In this document: positions 17,078 to 27,600 of the stretch, in pieces
Layout: every line of letters begins with the position of its first letter
How positions within the stretch are numbered: the stretch's first letter is position 1
Origin: JADLBR01 sp964651705
Lineage (GTDB): Bacteria > Verrucomicrobiota > Verrucomicrobiia > JADLBR01
Length of the DNA stretch: 64,000 nt
Reading direction: 5' to 3'
NCBI GenBank assembly: GCA_964651705.1
Contig: CAZYWZ010000011.1
Coordinates: forward strand, 24,049-88,048
Notes under the pieces: generated by a model
Databases searched by the model: none
Seen by the model: the letters and a program-made list of their open reading frames with translations, nothing else
Told to the model about the DNA's origin: nothing
Made by a program: the position numbers and the translations under genes

Positions 17078-20000
17078 TCGCGAGACCGGACAGTTGGCGT
17101 AGCGGAGCGGCGCCAGGGAAGCCGGAGAAATTTCTCCGGGCGGTGGCGTTGCTCGAGGCTCGTGCCCCGCTGAGGGGAGACACGTTAATTGACGATGCGG
17201 TGCGCGAATGGCTTCGCGGCCAGCCCAAGACTCGGCGGCGGGTGCTTGAGGTGGGGCCCGACCCGCTGGCCGGACTGCTCGATCGCCTGTCCCGCCCCAA
17301 GTGGCTGGTCCGACTGGAAGCAGATCCGAGATTCGCACGTCGCGCGGCCATCGTGACGTTCGCGCTCCGGGACGCTTGCCGGGACCATCCTTGGTGCGAG
17401 GCGGTGGCGGGCCGCGTGGCCCGACGCTTGGTATATCTGGCTGCGTACGGCTATTCCTCGAAGGACCTCGTGGCAATCGCGTCGATCGTCCGGTCCGAAG
17501 ATGGCCAATATCGGCTCTGGAGCGTCTGGGGAGACCCGCCCGACGATCCTAGGCCGGAGGCCATTCCAACGCGTACCGCCTCGAAAGACAACGTCGAGCA
17601 GTTCCTCGCGGACATCCGCCATCTCTTGGAACGTTCATGGCCGCGGCCGGAGTCGGCGGCGGTCAGGCGGGAGAGGATGCGGCGGCGGCGCGAGCTGCCC
17701 TTGGTCCGCAAGGAGGTTACCCGTGCGCTGCGGTTGGAGGCCTCCGATGGGGTCCCGGTTGCATTACCCCACGGTCGCGCATGGCAATTCCGCGATGTCG
17801 CGATCGCCCAGTCGGCGCTCGCACCCTCGCCGATGGCGCGGCTGGTCGGTCGTCGTGTTTTGCGGGAACTCGACGAATTGGTCCCGGAGGCACTGACCGA
17901 CGACGTGCTCGGATGCGCGGTCGCGGCGTGGGTCGTGGCCATATTCGGGTGGTCGAGCAAGGCGGCCCTCGATATCACGCCATGGGACCCATCGGGTCCC
18001 GCTTCGTTCGCGCCACGCACGCTCCGGTTCTTAACCGCTGAGACGGCGCTCTCCAGCCGAGTGCCAGAGCAGGTGATCGAATTGCCGTTACCCGACGCGG
18101 CATGCCGATGCGTTGACGAACTCGTGGGGCGGACCGGTGGGACGCCTGCGTCTGCCACGCTCGGGTCGTTCATCGGGGCGCGAGCACTCGAGCTATTCTG
18201 GAGGTTCGTGGATCGTTTGGCCGGGGTTCCGCGTGCCGCGAGTCACCTCGAGCACCACGCCCCAAACGAGTGCCTGCGCCACGATCTCCTGAGCCCCGCT
18301 GAGGTTTCGCTCGTCGCGGGGCGACTCATCGGCCCCTGGAGGTCGGCTTGCAGCTACCACTTCGGGACGGCTGCGCGGTTCGTGGCTCGCATCTGGCGGG
18401 GGCACTGCCACATGCACCGCGCGGCGGGGATTCCCGAGCCCGCGCCCTATCGGGCGGATGGCGACCGGTTCGTTGGGCAGATATTTGAGGGTCAGGAAGA
18501 TCCGCTCGCGCCGTACCGCAGGACTATCCGGGAGGGAACGGGCCCGATCGGCGCGGAGATCGACTACTCCTACCAAGCGATGGGACGACGCCCGACCGCC
18601 GAGATCCCAGAGGCCGGGGCAGTTCTCATCCAGACAGAATGGTCCGATGCGCTCATTTTCGCCGACAAGGCCGACTGCGGGGGACGTGCGCCGAGAATCC
18701 TGCCGTGCCCCCCGGCCGCGCGCGAGGTCATCGAGATCGCGAGGGGCCAACCCGGGGTGGGCGCTCGAACCACCGGGGACGCGCGGCGGCGCTGGCCGGG
18801 CCCGATGAGGAACGTGTTGCGCAAGGTCTCCTACGCCGCGACGACGGAGATCTTGGGAACCAGTGGCCGGGCGATGGTCTATGGGCATGATTGCGACGAG
18901 TTCTCTCCATTCGGCGCGCTCGGGCCGTTCCCGCTGTCCAGGCTCCTCGGCGACACCGCGCAATGCATCGATCCGGTCCTCCGGGAGTCCGGCGTCAATG
19001 ACCTCATGGCCGAGCTGGCCTCCGCGATGCGGGAACGTGGTCTCGATCCAGGGCTCGGGGGGTCTCTTTCGGCACGTCAGCCACCGGAGCCCGAGATGAT
19101 CGGGACACGATTCCGCCAGTCGTTTCGAATCCCAGACCCGACGCACTACCTGTGGTTGCGGGGCGTGATCCAGGAGATCCGGCGCCGCACCCTAGGGGAG
19201 GAATCCCAGATGCCAAGCCGCTGGCTCGAGATGGCGATCGTCGCGTTGCTGGCGTGGCGTGGCGTGACGCCTTCGAACATCCACAGGTACCGCGCGTACT
19301 ACCGGCCTGATAGCCTGATCGAGGGCGGCACGCAGGGCGACGCCCACTTCGCCGCGCTTATCCCGCAGGCAGACGTGGGCCTGGGCCTGATCCCGATCGG
19401 GCTCGGCGATCTGTCGGGTGCGTGCCGCCGCATCGCGCTACAACTCCACAGAAGCCGCGGGGGTCGATGCATCCTCTCGCACTGCCCCGGTTCGTTGAAG
19501 TGGCTGAGGCGCCGCCTCGGCTCGTTCCTTATTGAGATGGGTGCCGGGCCGCGGCCCACAGGTCCCCGCGACCCCAATGTGGCGTGGTCGGCGCTTGCCG
19601 CGGCTTCGGAGTTCAACGGCGCCATGCTCTGGAGCCCCGCGGTGGCCGCGATGTTCTCGGGTTCCTATCTCGTCCCGCTGAACTACGTCTCGGTCCGCGA
19701 TCTGCTCTCGCCCCCCGGCGGAGCACGCCATCCGCTGCTCACCGCTTGGGGAACACCGTGGCGCGATCCCCATCTGCCCTCGTCAAGGCGGATCGATCGT
19801 GGCGCCCACATGCCGGATTTGCCGAAAGGCATCTTTGGGTGGGAAGTCGAGGATGGCGCATGTCCTCCGAACGATGGCCCGCCGGACAAGTCAGACAGGC
19901 CGTGCTGCACCAAAAAGGTCGCCGCAGGGCTGGCGGACTTCTTTGCCGCGCACATGGACACGCCGTCCCGCAGCAGGATGCGGGGCATTCTGGAGGCCGC

Positions 20001-20775
20001 CGGCTGCAAAGAACCGCCCATCGTCCTAGCGCAAGTCATGCGGCGGCTGCGCGAAATGGGCGCGCTCACTTCCGGGGTGGCGATCCCGTTCCTACCGCCC
20101 GACCACCAGGTGGATTTCCTGTTGGGCACTTGGCCTCACTGCGAGATGATCGGGGGCGACGGTATGGTCCGATCGTTCCGCTCGTTCCGCACCATCGCCT
20201 CCGTGCTGCTGCTGGGCACTCGGCCGATGGAGGCGCTGCGCCTCCGCCGGGACGACTGGATGCGATGCGCCGGGGAGGCCCTGCTGGTCCAGATCCGAGG
20301 GACGAAGAATCGTCGGGCCTGGCGGCAGGCGGACCTCGAGATATTCGCGACCGACCCCGCCGGCGCTGAGATTGCCGCCATACTCGATGCCTCGGAGGCC
20401 ACCTTCCGCGAGGCCCGCCGCACAGCGAGGGGCCGACAAGGCGGAGAGGAATTTGTCTGCGGCAACGGCCGGGAGGGCCGGGGCCGCATCACGGGACTCT
20501 GCAACCGAGCGCTCGCTTCGGCGTGGGCCAAGTTCCGTGCGATCCCGGCCGAGGAGATCGCCAACGAGCGGGACACCAAGATGGAACTCTACGACCTGCG
20601 GCACGCCGCGGCGATCCGGGTGCTTGACCACCTGCTCCGGACCGCCAGCCCGGCCCGCCTCAATGGGGATGTCCTGGTCGCCGACGCGGCCAATCAGTTC
20701 GGCCACCACGCCGCCGTATTCCTCGCGTCCTACATTGGCACGGCGATCCTTCGGATCAATGGTGCGATGCCCTAG
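17074..20775 (+). CDS. Giant tyrosine recombinase (1233 residues)
   Basis: The C-terminal ~190 residues carry a full tyrosine-recombinase active site: R1050 in LLLGTRPMEALRL, K1078 in RGTKNRRAW, Y1173-x-x-R1176-H1177 (YDLRHAA, with Tyr where His is usual), G1210-H1211, and the nucleophile Y1220, nine residues after H1211 as in classical integrases. Family members cut and rejoin DNA at attachment sites and are normally 300-450 residues long. The ~1000 residues before this domain match nothing I recognise; they are rich in Arg and Trp and include Cys/His patches. The gene overlaps its upstream neighbour by four bases and closes the island cluster; ordinary chromosomal genes begin 45 bases later on the other strand. 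The recombinase call is strong; the role of the N-terminal part is unknown. Confidence 0.85.
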   Translation: MIARPDSWRSGAAPGKPEKFLRAVALLEARAPLRGDTLIDDAVREWLRGQPKTRRRVLEVGPDPLAGLLDRLSRPKWLVRLEADPRFARRAAIVTFALRDACRDHPWCEAVAGRVARRLVYLAAYGYSSKDLVAIASIVRSEDGQYRLWSVWGDPPDDPRPEAIPTRTASKDNVEQFLADIRHLLERSWPRPESAAVRRERMRRRRELPLVRKEVTRALRLEASDGVPVALPHGRAWQFRDVAIAQSALAPSPMARLVGRRVLRELDELVPEALTDDVLGCAVAAWVVAIFGWSSKAALDITPWDPSGPASFAPRTLRFLTAETALSSRVPEQVIELPLPDAACRCVDELVGRTGGTPASATLGSFIGARALELFWRFVDRLAGVPRAASHLEHHAPNECLRHDLLSPAEVSLVAGRLIGPWRSACSYHFGTAARFVARIWRGHCHMHRAAGIPEPAPYRADGDRFVGQIFEGQEDPLAPYRRTIREGTGPIGAEIDYSYQAMGRRPTAEIPEAGAVLIQTEWSDALIFADKADCGGRAPRILPCPPAAREVIEIARGQPGVGARTTGDARRRWPGPMRNVLRKVSYAATTEILGTSGRAMVYGHDCDEFSPFGALGPFPLSRLLGDTAQCIDPVLRESGVNDLMAELASAMRERGLDPGLGGSLSARQPPEPEMIGTRFRQSFRIPDPTHYLWLRGVIQEIRRRTLGEESQMPSRWLEMAIVALLAWRGVTPSNIHRYRAYYRPDSLIEGGTQGDAHFAALIPQADVGLGLIPIGLGDLSGACRRIALQLHRSRGGRCILSHCPGSLKWLRRRLGSFLIEMGAGPRPTGPRDPNVAWSALAAASEFNGAMLWSPAVAAMFSGSYLVPLNYVSVRDLLSPPGGARHPLLTAWGTPWRDPHLPSSRRIDRGAHMPDLPKGIFGWEVEDGACPPNDGPPDKSDRPCCTKKVAAGLADFFAAHMDTPSRSRMRGILEAAGCKEPPIVLAQVMRRLREMGALTSGVAIPFLPPDHQVDFLLGTWPHCEMIGGDGMVRSFRSFRTIASVLLLGTRPMEALRLRRDDWMRCAGEALLVQIRGTKNRRAWRQADLEIFATDPAGAEIAAILDASEATFREARRTARGRQGGEEFVCGNGREGRGRITGLCNRALASAWAKFRAIPAEEIANERDTKMELYDLRHAAAIRVLDHLLRTASPARLNGDVLVADAANQFGHHAAVFLASYIGTAILRINGAMP

Positions 20776-20819
20776 CCGGCGTCGGATTCCGTTTCCGGAG
20801 GAAATGGTGCACTTTGGGA

Positions 20820-22691
20820 TCACCCCTCGGCGGGGATGATCTTTTGAACGAGGCGCTCGATGCCATCGCGAGCGTATTCGGAGGGGGGGTAGAGGCTCTG
20901 GGCCTTGAGGTACCATGCGAGGCTGGAGCCGGTCTGGTCCCTTTTCTCCAGGTCCTGCGCGGTGCGAAGGCTCCGGACGAAGTCGGCGGCCTGGGTGGTG
21001 AAGTCGGCGCGGAGCTGGTTGAGCTTGTTATCGTCGGGGAAGTCCTTGAAGACCTTCTCGATGCTCTCCCAGGCGCCGGCGTGGTCGTTGCGGCGTGCGA
21101 TCTCCTGGGCGCGGATGACGGCGCCCTCGATGATCTGCATGTCATCGAGGACCTTCCGCAGCGTCTCCTGTTTGTCGGGGTACAGGGCGGTGGCCGCGAT
21201 GAAGCGGACCTTGTCGTCGAAGATGTGACGGAAGTTCTTTTGCTGGATGAGCCGATCCAGGTCGACGAGGGCCTGCTGCTGGACATCGGTCTGGCTGAAG
21301 ATCGTGGCTGAGACCTTGGCCAGTTCCGGGTTGCGTGGCCAGATCTCGGTGGCGAGGCGGAGCTGTTCCTCGAGGGTCGCGCGGTCGCCGGAGACCGCGG
21401 CGGTGCGGGCCTTGGCGAGGTGCATCGAGCTGATAGTGCGTGCGGTCTCGATGGCGGCCATGGGCTTCGATGCGTCAAAGTCGGTGGCGATGGACTGCAG
21501 TTCCTTGCAGAGCTGCTCCGAGCGCTCGTAATCCTTGACCTCGAGCGCCGAGAGGAGCTGATTGCTGAGCTGGGCGAATCGCAGGGCCTGCCGCTTCTCC
21601 TCGCGCTTCAGCGAACGCACTTCGGGCATGTATTCCCCCAAGACGAAGGTTTCGGACAGGCGCTCGGTGGCGCTGGTGAGCTCATTCTTCCCCAAGAGGA
21701 ATCGGAAGGCCTCAACGCCCTCGGCAACGTCGCGCATGGCCTCGCTGGCCAAGGAGTCGAGGACACCGAGCGTGGGTGGCAGACCGGAAGCATCGGTGAG
21801 GAGCTTTTCGGTCTCTTTGCCGACGGCGAGCTTGGTGTCCCCATCGGCGAAAACGGATCGGTAGAAGCGGCTGGCGATGACGACGTGCTGGAAGCGCCGC
21901 TGGAGGAAGAACTGCATGACCAGCGCCTGGAACTCGATCTTCGCCTGAAACTCGGAGGCCTGGGTCTTGAGCTGGTTGGCCTTCATCATGCCGTTGACCT
22001 CGGCCAGCCGGGTGATGAAGGGCTGCAGGCCGATGTCACGTTTCAGCTCTTGCTCTTTGGACCACTGCGCGGCAAGGGCGGGATTGTTGGGGGGCGTTTC
22101 GCCGAGCCGATTGTTTTCGGCCCTCATTCGGGCATTCCACTCCAGCGAGCGCTTCTCGTCGGTGAGGACCTTCTGGGCCAGTTGGATGCGGCCCACCTCG
22201 CGTTTCGAAAGCCACACCGTGTAAACCGCGTTCGCCAGGGCGTCGCAGAGATTGGCATCGATGCGATACTGGGATGCCTTGGGCAGAAGACTCCAGGCGA
22301 CGTTGACCTTGGAGGCGTCAGTGTTATCCGGGCCAAGCAACGACGCGATGCGCCCGAGGACCTCCTGATATCCCTCTTCCTCCTCGGCAGTCTGCCCGGC
22401 CGCGTTTAGAAACTTCTCGAACCGGGAGCGGAAGATACGGTTGTCGGTGATCTTCCAGAGTTTCCCATCCCAGCTGATCACCTCATTGCCTATGTCGATG
22501 GCGGGCAAGTCCTTGCCGAGGAATTTCGACGTGCCCTGCGTGGGATCCTCGGGCGGCTTCTGCTGGGAAGGGGCGGGGACCGCTTGTGCCACCGGTTCCA
22601 CCGCGGTGACGGGAAGGATGCTCGGGGCCTGGGCCCGCGCCAACCCTCCAAACACGGCCAGTGCAAACGCGATCAAAACGTGGCGTCCCAT
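20820..22691 (-). CDS. Exported TPR-like/coiled-coil protein
   Basis: A 623-residue protein with a signal peptide (MGRHVLIAFALAVFGGLARAQ, cleavage after about residue 21), a Pro/Gln-rich segment to ~50, and then long helices throughout. The helices around residues 380-600 show the alternating small/large pattern of TPR-like repeats (KDYERSEQLCKELQ, ARRNDHAGAWESIEKVF). It is probably a periplasmic scaffold. I start at ATG 22691, two bases after the stop of the upstream gene; a longer frame exists but would remove the signal peptide. The function is unknown. The two genes before it, also exported or membrane-anchored, probably form a complex with it. Confidence 0.7.
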   Translation of the reverse strand: MGRHVLIAFALAVFGGLARAQAPSILPVTAVEPVAQAVPAPSQQKPPEDPTQGTSKFLGKDLPAIDIGNEVISWDGKLWKITDNRIFRSRFEKFLNAAGQTAEEEEGYQEVLGRIASLLGPDNTDASKVNVAWSLLPKASQYRIDANLCDALANAVYTVWLSKREVGRIQLAQKVLTDEKRSLEWNARMRAENNRLGETPPNNPALAAQWSKEQELKRDIGLQPFITRLAEVNGMMKANQLKTQASEFQAKIEFQALVMQFFLQRRFQHVVIASRFYRSVFADGDTKLAVGKETEKLLTDASGLPPTLGVLDSLASEAMRDVAEGVEAFRFLLGKNELTSATERLSETFVLGEYMPEVRSLKREEKRQALRFAQLSNQLLSALEVKDYERSEQLCKELQSIATDFDASKPMAAIETARTISSMHLAKARTAAVSGDRATLEEQLRLATEIWPRNPELAKVSATIFSQTDVQQQALVDLDRLIQQKNFRHIFDDKVRFIAATALYPDKQETLRKVLDDMQIIEGAVIRAQEIARRNDHAGAWESIEKVFKDFPDDNKLNQLRADFTTQAADFVRSLRTAQDLEKRDQTGSSLAWYLKAQSLYPPSEYARDGIERLVQKIIPAEG

Positions 22692-22693
22692 AC

Positions 22694-23098
22694 TCAAGTC
22701 TTCTTCATGTCCTGGACGACGACGACACCGCCGCCGCCGATCTCCACGCGCAAGTTGAACCTCTGCCCCCGTTGCACGTTGATGTGATTCAGTTCCTCGG
22801 GCATCAGGACCGGAAGCGGTCCAGAGCCGTCCTCCTGCTCGACGAGGATGGAAAACATCCGCCCCTTCGCCGGGTTCCATCCGAGCGATATATCCACGGT
22901 GCCCTGAACCTTATACACATTGCCCCTGAGGCTGTTGGCGTTCTCCATGTAGGCCCTCATGTCCAGGGGCTGAAGCGTACGATACGGGTCGCCGAAATAG
23001 GCGCAAAGAACCCAACCGCCCGCGGTGGCCGCCCCGCAAAGGAACAGGACCGCCGCCCACCATCCAGGGCCGACCCCGGAACTCCCACGCCGCGCCAT
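22694..23098 (-). CDS. Membrane-anchored small periplasmic protein
   Basis: A 134-residue protein with one N-terminal transmembrane helix (about residues 12-33, GWWAAVLFLCGAATAGGWVL). The ~100-residue periplasmic part is predicted beta-rich (NVYKVQGTVDISLGW, RFNLRVEIGGGGVVVVQDM) and resembles an OB-like barrel, though I cannot name a family. Two bases separate its stop from the start of the downstream TPR-like gene, so both are co-translated. Confidence 0.65.
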   Translation of the reverse strand: MARRGSSGVGPGWWAAVLFLCGAATAGGWVLCAYFGDPYRTLQPLDMRAYMENANSLRGNVYKVQGTVDISLGWNPAKGRMFSILVEQEDGSGPLPVLMPEELNHINVQRGQRFNLRVEIGGGGVVVVQDMKKT

Positions 23099-23382
23099 CA
23101 CGCTCTCCAGTTCGCACCCAAATCCAGCAGCGGCCACGGGATTAGCGGTTCCCCAATTGGGGACTCACGAACGCAGGAAGCCAGGACCACGCAGGAATGG
23201 CATTCTGGACGAAGGTTCAATTCCTGACTGCCTGAGTTCCTGATCGGGAAAATCGTCATGGCCCATTCAGCGCCACTGGTGGCTCGCGTCATGAGCGCCG
23301 AGAGCCCGACTGACCCCTTGGCGTCCATCGCGGCCTTCTGGCGAAACCCCCGCAATCCACCCGCTTCCTTCTCTTGGCGCAT
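23098..23382 (-). CDS. Doubtful small ORF between two exported-protein genes
   Basis: A 94-codon frame with a plausible ribosome site (GGGGAAG before ATG 23382); its stop overlaps the next start by one base (TGATG). Against it, the second half is translated from sequence that reads like the repeat-type intergenic DNA seen elsewhere here, and the protein looks random after about residue 45. It may be a real but degraded gene or a chance frame. Confidence 0.25.
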   Translation of the reverse strand: MRQEKEAGGLRGFRQKAAMDAKGSVGLSALMTRATSGAEWAMTIFPIRNSGSQELNLRPECHSCVVLASCVRESPIGEPLIPWPLLDLGANWRA

Positions 23383-23392
23383 CAGTCTTCCC

Positions 23393-23950
23393 CTACTTCC
23401 CCTGCCGGCAGATCGCCTTCTCCGCAAAGTCGAAATCGTCCACCGGCGCCCGCGGATCGATCCGCACTTCGGCGAAATCCGCGTTCCCAATCACAAGCAG
23501 AACCCTTGCGATCGCCTTCAAATCGACGCCCTTGGGAGGCGTGAAATGCAGCTCCAACTCCTCATTCTTGGCGAGCGTCGCGGGCTTCTGAAATCCCGTC
23601 ACCCGGTCGGAACCCTTCTTATAACTGAAATAGCTGCTTGGCTCATCGCTGGCACCCAGGGCCTTCCGCTCCTTGTCGAAGTAGTAGGCCTTGGCAAACG
23701 CCAACCGCAAGCCATCCTCCCGGCACTTGACCGAGGCGATCACGCTCGGAAGATCCGCCCTCCACTCCCGTACCGTATCGTCCCAGCGGTAGCCTTTCAT
23801 GCGAAAAGCGAGCGACTCGATATCCATCGGCGATCCTTGCACGACGGCGCACGCCAGCCCACAAGCCACCACAACCAAAAAGAGAACGCATCCCAGCCTG
23901 CGCTGCGCCCCATGCCCAGAGATTCCTATTCCCACTTTCCGCCTATCCAT
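23393..23950 (-). CDS. Exported protein of unknown function
   Basis: A 185-residue protein with an N-terminal hydrophobic segment (about residues 20-38, CVLFLVVVACGLACAVV) that is probably a signal peptide. The mature part is beta-rich, with several aromatic strands (YKKGSDRVTGF, ELELHFTPPKG, ARVLLVIGNADFAEVRI). The start at 23950 is supported by AGAGAGAAC just upstream. It is the first gene of the small operon 23950-20820 and likely shares its envelope role. Two Cys in the mature part might form a disulfide. Confidence 0.65.
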   Translation of the reverse strand: MDRRKVGIGISGHGAQRRLGCVLFLVVVACGLACAVVQGSPMDIESLAFRMKGYRWDDTVREWRADLPSVIASVKCREDGLRLAFAKAYYFDKERKALGASDEPSSYFSYKKGSDRVTGFQKPATLAKNEELELHFTPPKGVDLKAIARVLLVIGNADFAEVRIDPRAPVDDFDFAEKAICRQGK

Positions 23951-24228
23951 TGTTCTCTCTGTGTTTCATCGCAATTGCTAGAGCCTCCCACGCCCGCCGG
24001 CCAGGAAGACTTATCGATCTGTCCTCAGCCCATCCGCCTACGCAAAACGATGCGCCATTCGCGAAAGCCCAAAGACGTGACCCCGATGGCGTCCTCAACA
24101 TGATCCGTTGCCGAACGATGCAGCCGAGCACCCTGCTTCAAGACGAAGCCTCTGTCATAAATGCCCGGACTGACCGTTCGCGCGAACGTAACTAGTTCCA
24201 TCCTTGCTCTGAAATCCGAGGCTTCCGA

Positions 24229-24621
24229 TCATTTTAAGTTACAGTCGTCAAACTGACCTCGACTCTTAGGATCACGGTGTATCAGCCAAATCAAGTCCCC
24301 GATTACCGCAACTAAAAGCATTACGGCACAGATGACGGCCATCAGCGCGTCACTTGCGTCGCCGCACAGGAACAAGATGGTGGCGCAGATGACGGCAATA
24401 GATGCCAAGCAAAATCCGACCCAATGCTGGAGGCGTCTTGCATTATCACTTGGCCATGGTCTGCTCCGTGTGATTACCGCAAAAACGGTGTATGCAACAG
24501 CAAATCCCACGCCCGAAGCTAGCCCTCCAGCCAATCCCATATGGCGTCTGAAAAGCCATCCGACAAAGCCTCCAAAAGCCGCAACGACGAGCAGAAGCAA
24601 CCAGCGCGATTGTGTTTTCAT
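24229..24621 (-). CDS. Four-helix small membrane protein, candidate immunity protein
   Basis: A 130-residue protein from ATG 24621 with about four transmembrane helices (roughly residues 6-22, 31-50, 69-88 and 93-112). A TTG at 24651 would add ten residues. It follows the RHS gene by fewer than 40 bases in the same direction. In known RHS and other polymorphic toxin loci the gene directly after the toxin usually encodes its immunity protein, and toxins that act on membranes are neutralised by small multi-pass proteins. That analogy, and not any motif, is the basis for the call. The codon use here is less GC-rich than in nearby genes. Confidence 0.5.
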   Translation of the reverse strand: MKTQSRWLLLLVVAAFGGFVGWLFRRHMGLAGGLASGVGFAVAYTVFAVITRSRPWPSDNARRLQHWVGFCLASIAVICATILFLCGDASDALMAVICAVMLLVAVIGDLIWLIHRDPKSRGQFDDCNLK

Positions 24622-24657
24622 TTCATTGTGGCGTGTCGCTACACATTCCAAGAGTCT

Positions 24658-27600
24658 TTAAAAAGGAACCGGGATATTCCCTGCGTGCTGAAGGCCAGCG
24701 TCCACCGCTCCGCCTATAGCGCCCATTCCCACAGCCTCGCCTACCGCGAGGCCCCAACCGCACATGCCGCCTGTCATTCCAATCACGCCCCCAACAAGGG
24801 TAGCCTTCCCGACGTTGCCCCAGCAGATCCCCGGATCGGGGTCAAGCAGTTCCTCAGTGAGTCCCCAGACGAACCCACCAAGAGCTCCGACTCCAGCGCC
24901 CGCAAGCGGGGCAAATTCTCCAGTGGGATCGCCGTCGGTATCAACGCGATTGAACACATAACGATCAAGGTTAAGATCACCGCCCCTAAACCTGATGTTG
25001 TCATACTGAGAAAACCTCCCCAGATCTCCACAATACGCACGTGCCCTGTAGTGGTAGAGCCCGGTCTCGGCATCCCATTCCCGGCCGGTGAACAGGAAGC
25101 GGTTGCCGAAGGCGGAGTCGGCAATGGGTGCGCGTGACGCGTCGAGGATTGTGGCAGACCCGAAGACCTCGTAGCGGTATTCCTCGACGAGGTTGCCGGA
25201 GGCGTCGCTCAGGGCGACGGTGCTTCCGAGCCAGTCGGCGTGATAGAACACAACGGTGCCAGATGTGTGGTCGACCCTCGCCACCGGCCTATCAATGCCG
25301 GGTTCGAAGATGTACGAGACGGGGTGTTGGGTCGCCGTGTCGTACTCCTCGATGAGATCGTCTTCAAAATTCAGGTACCACACGGGGGCACCGGCGCCGA
25401 GGGTTTTTCCAGCACGCTGCCCGAAGGCGTCGTAGTGGTAGCGGATCGTTTCACCCGTCGAAGTTTTGGAAGCCTCGATGATGTGTCCCCACGCGTTGTG
25501 GGCGTAGGACCAGGCGTTCCACCCGAGGAGGTCGCCGCGAGCGTTGTAGCTCAACGTGGCGCTCATGCCGCCGGAGAGTGCGATGTAGCGGTTCAGGTCA
25601 TCGACGGTGTAGGCGGTGGCCTGGCCGTTGAAGGTGCTTTGGATGCGGTTCCCGGCGTTGTCATAGGTGAAGGTTTCCCCTTGGGCGGCCTGGGCCGCGT
25701 CGTAGCCTGCGGTAGCGTTGGCGGCGTCGTACTTGACGCCGGTGATCTGGCCCATGGCATCGTGGCGGTATGCGTCGCCGATGGCGTTGGTCATCGCGCC
25801 GTAGACGGTCCACGATCGGTTGCCCGCGGCGTCGAAGCCGTAGTGCCATTCGCGGAGCGTGCCCCCGCTGGCCGCCAGCGCCTGATCCGTAAGCCGGCTC
25901 ATGGTGTCATAAGCGTAGGAGGTGGAGAGGCCGTTCGCAAGCGTGCGGAGGGTGCGGCGGCCATGGGTGTCGTAATCGTACGTGGCCAGGGTGGCGCCGT
26001 CCTTCTTGATCTCCGCGATGTTGCCATCCCCATCGTACAGGTACGTGACCTGCATGCCGGAGGGATAGACGATCTCCTTGAGCAAGCCGTCCGCCCAATA
26101 TGTCAGCTGGGCCGATCGGCCATTCTGCGTCAGCGAGGCCAGGCGTCCTTCGGCATCATACGTAAACGCTTGTGCCACCGTGACCCCGGCGGACTGTGCG
26201 TTCGCCGACGTCAACTGGGCATTCGTGTAGCCGAAAGTCAGCGTGCCGCTGCGACCGAGGTGGTTCCAGTCGATCTGGGCGATGCGCCCGGCGGCGTCGC
26301 GCTGGTAGGTGGCAGTGGCCTGGCCGCCGCGGGCCTGCCACTGGGCGATGTCGCGGTTGGGGTCGAAGGCGCGGGTGTCCTTCGCGCCATCGGGGAACGC
26401 GAATTCCAGTTCCAGTCCGTCCTGCTCGCGCATGTAGGAACCCGAGCGGACGGCTGGTTCGGTGACGCGGGCGTTCGGGTTGGCGGCCTCCCCGATCCAC
26501 GCCGCGGCGTGGTCGTGTTTCGCGGTGTAGCGCTTGTTGCGGAAGTCATCGACGGTCTTCCATGAGCGGTCGGCATTCCAGGCCAAATGCGCCTCCGCGC
26601 CGAGTGCGTCGCGAAGAAGATTGGGCATGTCCAGGTCATCGTACCCGACATCGACGGCGTGGTTCAGGGGGTCGGTGATGCCGCTCAGGTTGCCCCGGGC
26701 GTCGTATTCCAGCGCGGTCTGAGCGTTGAGCGGATCGGTGATCGTCTCGATGCGCTGCGTGTCCGCGTTGCGCGCGAGGGTCCACTCTCCGCCGCCGCGG
26801 CGGAAGGCGACAAAGTTGCCTCTGGCGCTGTAGTCGTATTCCGTGACGGCGCCCTCGGGCGAGGAGATGCGCGTGAGGAGACTGTCACCGAGGTGTTCCG
26901 CGTAGGTGTAGGTCCAAATGCGCGAGACCCCGCTCTCGATGCGCGTGTCGGTGAGGACTCGGTCGAAATTGTTGTACGTCAACTCACGGACCAAGACATC
27001 GGCGTCGTTGTAGATTCGGATGGGTCGCCCGCGGGTGTCGCGCTCGATCCGGCGCACAACCCCCGCGGCGTTGGTCACTCGGATTCGCCGCCCCTCGGTG
27101 TCGAATTCCGTCTCGGAGATCTCTCCCGCCGGATTCGTGACGGTGATCTTCTTGGTCGGCGCGAACATGTGGGCGCCGGGGTGGATCTCGTAGGCGTACA
27201 GGGTCGCGCGTCCGAGCGCGTCGAACGTCCGGAGGACGCGTCCGTTGGCGGCGTCGTAATCGGCGCGGTAAAGGATGGAGTTCGTGCCGCCCTGATTCTG
27301 GACGATCTTGTAGAGCTTCCCGTTCACCGGGCCGTGGCCCTCGTATGAATAGCGGATGACCTTGGTGCCATCGATCGCGGTGAAGGTTTGGGTGGTGTTG
27401 CCCTCCTGGGTCTGGAGCTTGATGTTCTCGCCCGTGGCGGAGCGCGTCATCTCCATGACCGGCAGGCTGTAGATCTGGCCCTGTTCCCCGGCCCATTCGG
27501 GCTGTTCCCCATGGGTGATCACGTAATTCCACGGGCCGTCCGACTTGATGGCGTACCGATTGGCGGGGTCCCAGGTCAGGGTGGTCCCGACGGCGAAGTG

